Shown here one piece after another: positions 59,701-64,000 of a stretch of 64,000 nucleotides of DNA. Each line of letters starts with the position of its first letter. Positions within the stretch are counted from its first letter, which is position 1. The stretch comes from Hydractinia symbiolongicarpus (lineage: Eukaryota; Cnidaria; Hydrozoa; Anthoathecata; Hydractiniidae), in the NCBI RefSeq assembly GCF_029227915.1, contig NC_079887.1, positions 20,087,650 to 20,151,649 of the forward strand, in the 5' to 3' direction. The notes below the pieces were generated by a model that was given only the letters and a program-made list of their open reading frames with translations, was not told where the DNA came from and did not search any database. The translations under genes and the position numbers were made by a program.

Positions 59701-60163
59701 AAAAATTAACATACCAACATGCAAAAAAACAAAACATAACAAACATTTTGAATCAAATCATGCAGCACACCAAAAGTGAGCATACGTCATTTTGAAGCTA
59801 CTATTTATGGCCTACAACTAGCTGTGATGCAGATTTTTTATTCAATGTTAATTTAACTAAGATATTCTAGACAGTTGTCTTTTTGGTAGGTGGCTACAAT
59901 GACAGATATTTAGCTGTAACAAAAGGTGGCGTCCATAGTATATTTTTGCCTTGGTTGCACGACATAGACAGACTGCTGTTAAAAGGTATTTTTTCCTGTA
60001 CACTTGTTTTATTTTGATTGCACAGAATAAATTTCTGAAATATGTTTTAACAAAATTTATTTGCTATTGTTTTTATTTAAGACCAATATGGCAGTGAACA
60101 ATGCATTCCAGATTCCCCTGCAGACGTGTCTTATGTTTTGTGTACTCAACCGTTTGATAAAAG
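41530..60163 (+). CDS. NUP88: NUP88 nucleoporin, exons 1-8 (3' part beyond the window)
   Basis: The exons are 41530-41748, 47986-48155, 48314-48436, 48797-49033, 49578-49755, 55368-55521, 59890-59985 and 60082-60163, all with GT-AG introns and compatible phases. NUP88 sits on the cytoplasmic face of the nuclear pore in the NUP214-NUP88-NUP62 complex and supports nuclear export. The visible part is the N-terminal beta-propeller. Signatures are DGILYIWSELKKCLYTKLFY, PPYFEVTDIKINPSGQHLLL, FVELPRRWGEAGLFEGGKDI, KILEAAWYPGSLNNKIIVLT, DNYGCNYCSLICLPSVPTTV, VIGTQSGSIYHCLLLQE, FVYESVELEQ, GGVHSIFLPWL and VSYVLCTQPFDKR. They parallel the vertebrate protein in order. The C-terminal coiled-coil part was not found before 64000, so the gene continues. 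The start ATG has an ideal context (CAACCATGG). Introns 1, 5 and 6 are 6.2, 5.6 and 4.4 kb, the first two swollen by transposons. Confidence 0.95.
41952..42187 (+). repeat. tRNA-derived SINE, plus orientation, truncated at tail
   Basis: The best-preserved tRNA-like head is here: TGGCGCCGTAGATTAGTGG (A box) and GACCAGGGTTCGGTTCCTC (B box), with a plausible anticodon arm around ACTCTGT. The standard body follows and ends at ATGAGCATTAATGG, where it abuts the inverted copy. Confidence 0.9.
42189..42503 (-). repeat. tRNA-derived SINE, minus orientation, full length
   Basis: Tail first on the plus strand (GGCTAGCCTCACC, AATATCGAGGGATATACCCT), then the body and a tRNA-like head ending AAACTATGGCGCCA. 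It is tail-to-tail with the preceding copy, forming a large imperfect palindrome. Confidence 0.9.
42600..42830. repeat. Dispersed repeat shared with 11640-11827
   Basis: It shares ACTCAATAATAGTTTAAAAC, CTCAAAAATGTTTCC and GTTTACTGCGGAAAA with the earlier copy. The relationship is diverged, and the limits are approximate. Confidence 0.5.
42903..45624. mobile_element. CACTA (EnSpm)-like non-autonomous element
   Basis: The left end CACTACCAAACACACTTTTA and the right end (reverse complement CACTACCAAACCCACTTTTA) are inverted repeats that begin with the diagnostic CACTA. They are flanked by AAA on both sides, consistent with the 3-bp duplication of this superfamily. Both subterminal regions are packed with TTGACCGTTAA, TTGACTGTCAAC and similar words, as in classical CACTA elements. 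No transposase is visible. A second element is nested at 43156-44469, leaving about 1.4 kb of the outer element. Confidence 0.82.
43156..44469. mobile_element. Nested hAT-like element with 5-bp duplication AACTG
   Basis: The ends CAGCCCTTAAAATTAG and (reverse complement) CAGCCCTTAAAATTAG are identical and flanked by AACTG (43151-43155, 44470-44474). Short hairpins based on GTCGGCA / TGCCGAC stand just inside each end (43181-43205, 44389-44455). The interior has two unremarkable frames (43514-43768 and 43893-44093) with no recognised domain. Confidence 0.85.
46290..46395 (+). repeat. Dispersed repeat with internal CTAT microsatellite, copy 2
   Basis: It is about 85-90 percent identical by eye to 25374-25479, including GCGTCCAGCCTAGCTGCGCT, the CTAT run, GGCGATTTTAAAGATTCCGC and the hairpin around CCGCCTTCGTTGGCGG. 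Confidence 0.8.
47986..48155 (+). CDS. NUP88: NUP88 exon 2
   Basis: The acceptor CTTTTTAG leads into TLVCSIPPYFEVTDIKINPS to GGKDILHC. The donor is TGTCG|GTGCGT in phase 2. FVELPRRWGEAGLFEGGK is the most strongly conserved NUP88 segment. Confidence 0.95.
48314..48436 (+). CDS. NUP88: NUP88 exon 3
   Basis: The acceptor TTGTTCAG leads into RLALLDDSFFCHHVSIKILE and AAWYPGSLNNKIIVLTNENC. The donor is TTAAG|GTAAAA in phase 2. Confidence 0.95.
48437..48796 (+). other. NUP88 intron 3
   Basis: A 360-base AT-rich intron, bounded by GTAAAA and TTTCAG. Nothing else is seen in it. Confidence 0.9.
48797..49033 (+). CDS. NUP88: NUP88 exon 4
   Basis: The exon encodes RFYDISSPNKLILRFPLFGV to ETGDVWTVYGKFTHN. 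The donor is AACAG|GTATGT in phase 2. An acidic DDAVDFDVGE stretch matches the AVAFDFG region of vertebrate NUP88. Confidence 0.95.
49034..49577 (+). other. NUP88 intron 4 with a SINE tail remnant
   Basis: AT-rich intron. Near 49508-49552 ACAGGGTATATCCC and AAGGCTAACCACAT resemble the tail of the tRNA-derived SINE. Confidence 0.7.
49578..49755 (+). CDS. NUP88: NUP88 exon 5
   Basis: The exon encodes LQVYEEGPLIINPPSLDNYG, CNYCSLICLPSVPTTVVIGT and SGSIYHCLLLQEDRNGFE. The donor is GAG|GTAATC in phase 0. Confidence 0.96.
50220..53398 (-). mobile_element. hAT transposon (ZNF862-like), near-complete, 5-bp duplication CATTA
   Basis: The perfect 17-bp terminal inverted repeats CAGGCCTATCAATAAGA are flanked by CATTA (50215-50219, 53399-53403). 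The flanking satellite units show that the empty site read GGATTGGATCATTAGTTT, which confirms both the ends and the duplication. Subterminal regions are rich in GCGCGCG and GCGAGCG words. One three-exon transposase gene lies on the minus strand. Confidence 0.95.
50315..52459 (-). CDS. hAT transposase, ZNF862/C17orf113-like, lacking the C-terminal dimerisation motif
   Basis: The exons 52459-52145, 52064-51942 and 51835-50315 join in phase 0 (donors AAG|GTTTGT and TTG|GTAAGT; acceptors ATAG and TTTTCAG) into 652 codons without a stop. An N-terminal zinc finger (WCKLCAKN ... RHISGEGH) would bind DNA. The RNase-H-like fold shows LSDGSQARKTGREKELVLVR, CTADGASVNFGKYKGVLTQI, HCANHRIELAVK and TRFVGHRRRGFQNILESWPA, with the catalytic aspartates in place. 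The protein ends at about the HFAKPLVYAGFDLNRSLVEW segment. The usual ERGFS-type dimerisation region (about 80-100 residues) is missing, and only 95 bases separate the stop from the element end. It is therefore either internally deleted or a shortened form. The start at 52459 is the first ATG in frame; an alternative upstream ATG is in another frame. Confidence 0.9.
53778..55367 (+). other. Rest of NUP88 intron 5
   Basis: AT-rich sequence with no gene. ACTGATTTTGAGTGCAGGTT occurs twice, at about 53999 and 54021. Nothing else is recognised. Confidence 0.6.
55368..55521 (+). CDS. NUP88: NUP88 exon 6
   Basis: The exon encodes DEDSALFDNQTVEQLFVYES, VELEQNFLYPVEDDNVQPQS and a linker KAKSQKLQLTS. 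The donor is AGCA|GTAAGT in phase 1. Confidence 0.93.
55522..59889 (+). other. NUP88 intron 6 (4.4 kb)
   Basis: No gene is visible. GACGTTTCAGCCGTTTGAAG then GCCATTTTCAAG near 55738 resembles the palindromic 3' motif of some LINE or Penelope-type elements, but no enzyme is near. Otherwise AT-rich, with TAGCTAG words near 57625 and 58965. Confidence 0.7.
59890..59985 (+). CDS. NUP88: NUP88 exon 7
   Basis: The acceptor TTGGTAG leads, with the split codon completing S, into GYNDRYLAVTKGGVHSIFLP and WLHDIDRLLLK. The donor is AAAAG|GTATTT in phase 1. It matches the vertebrate EAGVHSVGLTWIHKL segment. Confidence 0.93.
60082..60163 (+). CDS. NUP88: NUP88 exon 8 (last visible)
   Basis: The acceptor TTATTTAAG leads into DQYGSEQCIPDSPADVSYVL and CTQPFDKR. 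The donor is AAAAG|GTTTGT in phase 2. The next conserved segment, the end of the propeller, was not found before 64000. Confidence 0.9.
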
Positions 60164-62260
60164 GTTTGTTCCTTTTGACTTGTTACAAAATGTTTGATTT
60201 TTGGCAAAAAGTTGGCAGAGGTGGTACAAAAGTGTTTGATTTTTTACATTGGACTAAACGTCACACCCATTTTTTCATTCTAGAACTTTATATAAAAGTG
60301 TATTTTGTAATGTAAGTCTGCATAACTCCTGACTTTTGTTTTTATTTTTTACTAAGTTGGAAATGAGCTACTATTTGTTGTTATTAGTCACTAGTCGATA
60401 AAAAATCCACTGAGGCAGGATAAAATTGAAAAATAAGCGTGATATGAATTTTGATGACGTCGGCAACCCATCTGCAAAAAAAAATTAGAACCTTGTTTTT
60501 ACGTTACCTCTATTGTGTAGAGTTTAAAGCACTAATCAAAAAAATGTATGTAATCACGTGCTTTTGATGAATGGTTAATGAGATATAAGGGTTTAAAAAT
60601 TTTGCTGACGCTAGCAAAGTCCCTAATAAAAGTACAAAAAATTTTTCTTTCCAAATTTGTATACCCGTTGCCTTCATCTTAGGAAATATCAAAGGAAAAT
60701 AAACACATCCACTTTGCCTGTCACAGACAGACGGACACACTTAGCGTATTATTATAGAGACTAGTCGATAAAGCCCGTGGAAAAATTCACTGAGGCAGAA
60801 AAACAATGGAAAAATAGGTTGCTTTAGATGTCTTGCTGACGTCAGAAGTGCATATATAAAATAAAATCGACGAAATTTAGTTTATCTGAAGCCTGTAAAT
60901 GTGTAGAGGTGGAAACACTGACGAAAATAATATATGGTAACATGCGCTTTTAACGAACGGTGTTAAAGAGATACAAAGGTTTGAAAATTTTGCTGACGTC
61001 AGCAAAGTCAATCCGAAGTACAAAAATATTTTATTTGGAAATTCATATACCCGTTACCTTCATCGCATAGATCTTGAAACGCTGATGAAAAGAATGTATA
61101 ACATTATGTACTTTTGACAAACGGTTGCAGAGATAATAAGGTTTAAAGGTTTTTTGATGACGTCATCAACCCGTCCATTCCGAAACGGATTTGGGAACCC
61201 AGGCTTGGGAAAATTACCCAAATTGGTCCTAGGTGGTCCCTAGTTACCCACGCGGTGAAAAATCATTGACGTCACCACCTCGTTTCCAAGTTATTTGGCC
61301 TCAAAGTTTTAAGTGCACTGTAATGGCTTCCTTAATTTAATATATGATATTGACATTAAAGTAGTGTTATTGACGTCGCGCCGTAACGTCAGAAAATTTT
61401 ACATTTAATAACTTTTTCGACAACATCAAAGGAAAATGAACACATCCACTTTGCCTGTTACAGACACACAGACACACTCTCCGTATTATTATAAGAGACT
61501 AGTCGATAAAGACCCGTGGAAAAATCCACTTAGGCAGAAAAACAATTGAAAAGTTCTGTCATTTGAATTTTGATGACATCAGCAAATATTTCAGTATATT
61601 GAATATGCCTTTTACTAAAAAAAATAATCTGAAAATGCATAAAAAGAAAGTATATAAGTCATAATTTGACAAAAAAGTTCTTAAAATCTAACACAAAATA
61701 TCAAATGTCAAATCGCATGAAATCCTCCCAACAAAACTTCAGACAAAATATGAAAAACAACGGCGTGCAAGGTGTAAAATCTAGTTAGTAGAAAGTTACA
61801 ACATTGACAGTCACAACCCAGACAGTTACGACAACAATAAAAATAATGTCAGAAATAACACATATCTCAAATATGTATACATCTTATTATGTGATTATGT
61901 TGAAAACCTTCAATATTTTAATCTGAAGTGTCGAAAAGAAAGGCTTGCAACAGTAAGCACAGATCTATGAAATAAGTTCTTTAAGCATTTTAAACATTGT
62001 CTTTTCCCTAAATGCTTATACAACAATACAACCTTCAGGTTGTATTGTTATATATCAAAAAGCCAAACTTAAACAAACACAAAACACCTAAAAACAAAAA
62101 GTTAAACTTTGAAAAATCATTTATTCGGTTGCATACCATCCTCTCCCGCAAAAATATGCACAAAATGTAAAAATTAACCGGTTAACAAAACAATTTTTTG
62201 TCTAATGATCCGTACTGACTTTACCAAACATTTTAACCTGAAATGTCGAAAAAGCAATAA
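60164..62260 (+). other. NUP88 intron 8 with tandem repeat units
   Basis: Three unit starts with ACTAGTCGATAAA followed by CCACTGAGGCAG or similar lie at about 60386, 60760 and 61498. Each is followed by GACGTCAGCAA-type words, and two are preceded by ACATCCACTTTGCCTGT, CACAGAC and ATTATTATA. Unit lengths are about 374 and 738 bases. The rest is AT-rich. Confidence 0.75.
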
Positions 62261-63380
62261 CAGGGTTCCCACGCCTCCTCAAATATCCTCAAATCTCCTC
62301 AATTTTGGTTTTGCTCCTCAAATATCCTTAAATCTCCTTATTTTTCTTCAATTTGTCCAATTTTCCCCTCAAATCTCCTCAAATGGATTTATTTTAGTTG
62401 ATAAAATTTTTTTTTGAATTATGTCAAGAATCTCATGTAGCAGAATTTTATATCGCCAATATTAATTGTATATTTATTTTTCTCATACATTTGTTTCGTG
62501 AAACTTGTTCTATGGACAGCAAATTAAAGGCTGTTTTTTAGAAGATAGAATGATTGCAGTTCTGATAATTAGATGAAATTTTATACCGGTTTTTCTTGTT
62601 TTCATATGTTTTTACTGAATTAAAATTTTAAATAAAGGTCTTAAAGTCAGGTTCAATCCAAGAAGAAATAGATGTTATCCGATCCAAGAAAAAAATGCTT
62701 GAGAAAACTGTAGTTTTGTTATCAAAAGATGCCGACAAATGCTCTAAAGATGCTGAGGAGAAAACGGCTGTCTTGGAAATGAAAACTTTGATAACAAAGT
62801 CCAACTCACTGAGAAAAACAGTAAGCGAGAAGGAAAAGGAAATTATGGAGTATTCAGAACTTCTCCAAAAGCTAATGAAGGAGAAAGAAAACGTTATTTA
62901 GGATTTTTAGTATTTATCCCTTTGTTTTGTTGTTGTCCAGGGAAAAAGTTCCGCCATCTACATATTTATTTACATGTAAATAATGCTCATATGCCTATGT
63001 TTTAAAAATACTAATATTTCTAAAAAGGATCTTTTGTATAGATTACTATCTTCAGTTATTTACTTAGTCATGTTTTATCATGCACTGTTTCTAAATTTTG
63101 TTTATGTTTTATATTTTTATATTTTATCTAGATATGAAAAAAGACATTTTATTTTGTTCGTACCCGTCCATGTTGGAAATTATATTTATATTAGAGACTT
63201 TACCCAATAGATTTTTTACGTTAGTCATAACTTTATCTAAAAAAATCTCCTCAAATTTCCTGAAAATTTGTGAAAAACTCCTCAATTTTGATTCCTCAAT
63301 CTCCTCAAAAAGTGAAAATTTCCCCTCAATTCTACTCAAATCTCCTCAATTTTGAGAATTTAAATCTTGTGGGAACCCTG
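62261..63380 (+). mobile_element. hAT-like element with 5-bp duplication AATAA and CTCCTCAAAT subterminal repeats
   Basis: The ends CAGGGTTCCCAC and (reverse complement) CAGGGTTCCCAC are flanked by AATAA (62256-62260, 63381-63385). Just inside each end CCTCAAATCTCCTCAATTTT-type words repeat about 6-8 times. CAGGGTTCCCAC ends are typical of a widespread group of hAT elements. A coiled-coil exon lies inside. Confidence 0.88.
62638..62901 (+). CDS. Coiled-coil C-terminal exon inside the hAT-like element
   Basis: After an acceptor AATAAAG the frame encodes about 87 residues to the stop TAG at 62899-62901. It is highly charged, with heptad-like spacing (SIQEEIDVIRSKKKMLEKTV, TLITKSNSLRKTVSEKEKEI, MEYSELLQKLMKEKENVI), and so a coiled coil. 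It does not match the NUP88 C-terminus. It is most simply the last exon of a protein of this transposon after internal deletion; a captured host exon is the alternative. An internal ATG lies at 62695. Confidence 0.55.
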   Translation, partial: VLKSGSIQEEIDVIRSKKKMLEKTVVLLSKDADKCSKDAEEKTAVLEMKTLITKSNSLRKTVSEKEKEIMEYSELLQKLMKEKENVI

Positions 63381-63385
63381 AATAA

Positions 63386-64000
63386 GCAAGGAGTAAATTT
63401 CAAATCAACAAAAATAATTATTTTGAAAACATTGTATATATATATGGTCCTTCCTCACAAAAGTTTACAATAAATGTAGAACACAAAGGTTTATGAGGAG
63501 CAAATCAAAATATGAACAAAAATCAGTTCAATTGGCATGTTCTATATTGTCTTCAGCCATAAAATCTTCAACAAAATTGATATGAAACCCATCAAATTCA
63601 ACTCAGAAAAAGCAGTCATTTAAGTGCATACAAAAATACAACTTGTAGAATATCAAATTATTATTTTTAGTATATATAATTGCATATGGTCCTCCCTCAC
63701 AACAGTTAAATTTTTGCACTAAATTTTCAACACAAAATACAAATTCTAAATAATTCCTATGGTTTTCCTCAAAAGTTTAATCAAAATATAAAAGATGAGA
63801 GGTGAACGACAAAATCAAAGTTTGCAGAATTTAATTATTTTGGTATATATATGTCTATTGATATATGCCCTTTATAACAATATTTCAATCCAAAATGTGA
63901 AAAAGAAAAACAGTTTGCAACAAAATCAGTTATTCTGATGATAAGGCATACACTTTTTCTCCACAAAAGTGTAAAAAAAGAATGGTTGTAGGAAATACTT
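63386..64000. other. Degenerate repeated AT-rich sequence at window end
   Basis: TATATGGTCCTTCCTCACAA near 63440 recurs as ATATGGTCCTCCCTCACAA near 63685, with AACACAAA and AAATCAAAATAT words following each, suggesting diverged tandem units of about 240 bases. No gene is visible. Confidence 0.5.

Noticed and set aside
62638-62901. Last exon of NUP88
   Set aside because: The coiled-coil sequence does not match the NUP88 C-terminus, the phase (0) does not fit the phase-2 donor at 60163, and the exon lies within a transposon.
1-64000. CRISPR arrays, operons or prokaryotic terminators
   Set aside because: The window is spliced, transposon-rich animal DNA. The tandem repeats present are satellite or subterminal transposon repeats without spacer structure.

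Overview
This is a eukaryotic, animal-type window: AT-rich, intron-rich, with two conserved metazoan genes on the + strand embedded in a dense, nested landscape of DNA transposons, MITEs, SINEs and retroelement remnants. The transposon types (P-type THAP transposase, ZNF862-like and ZMYM-like hAT, Harbinger, CACTA-like, pogo-like MITEs) and the TAGCTAGC-rich AT sequence suggest a cnidarian, probably a hydrozoan. That assignment is an inference from style, not a proven identity. There are no prokaryotic features.

Conserved genes. (1) SMARCB1/SNF5/INI1, the core SWI/SNF (BAF) chromatin-remodelling subunit, is complete in five exons between 19477 and 29774 and encodes 372 aa. Upstream at 8225-8814 sits a second exon-like ORF for a diverged SMARCB1 N-terminal winged-helix domain. 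It ends at a good splice donor in the same phase as the regular first exon, so it could be an alternative first exon or the start of a partial paralogue. (2) NUP88, a nucleoporin of the cytoplasmic face of the nuclear pore, begins at 41530. Eight exons are visible (to 60163), and the rest of the gene lies beyond the window.

Layout. 1-8 kb: a CAGGGGCGGATCCAG-ended element, a broken reverse transcriptase, a SINE. 8-14 kb: the SMARCB1-like exon, a pogo-like MITE, a MITE with a 10-bp target duplication, a LINE remnant. 14.4-19.3 kb: a 4.9-kb P-type transposon with 41-bp terminal inverted repeats, carrying a THAP transposase (+) and a convergent C2H2 zinc-finger gene (-), itself interrupted by another insertion. 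19.5-29.8 kb: SMARCB1, whose 7.6-kb third intron hosts several MITEs, a SINE and a Harbinger derivative. 30-41 kb: repeats, a broken tandem-repeat protein gene, a Harbinger element, an integrase-like fragment, a minisatellite and a decayed hAT transposase. 41.5-60 kb: NUP88; intron 1 holds an inverted SINE pair and a CACTA-like element with a nested hAT-like insertion, and intron 5 holds a satellite-bearing element split by an almost intact hAT transposon. 60-64 kb: tandem repeat units and another hAT-like element carrying a coiled-coil exon.

The two host genes have no direct functional link visible here. Several transposons have recognisable target-site duplications, and three hAT-like elements share the unusual trait of 5-bp duplications.
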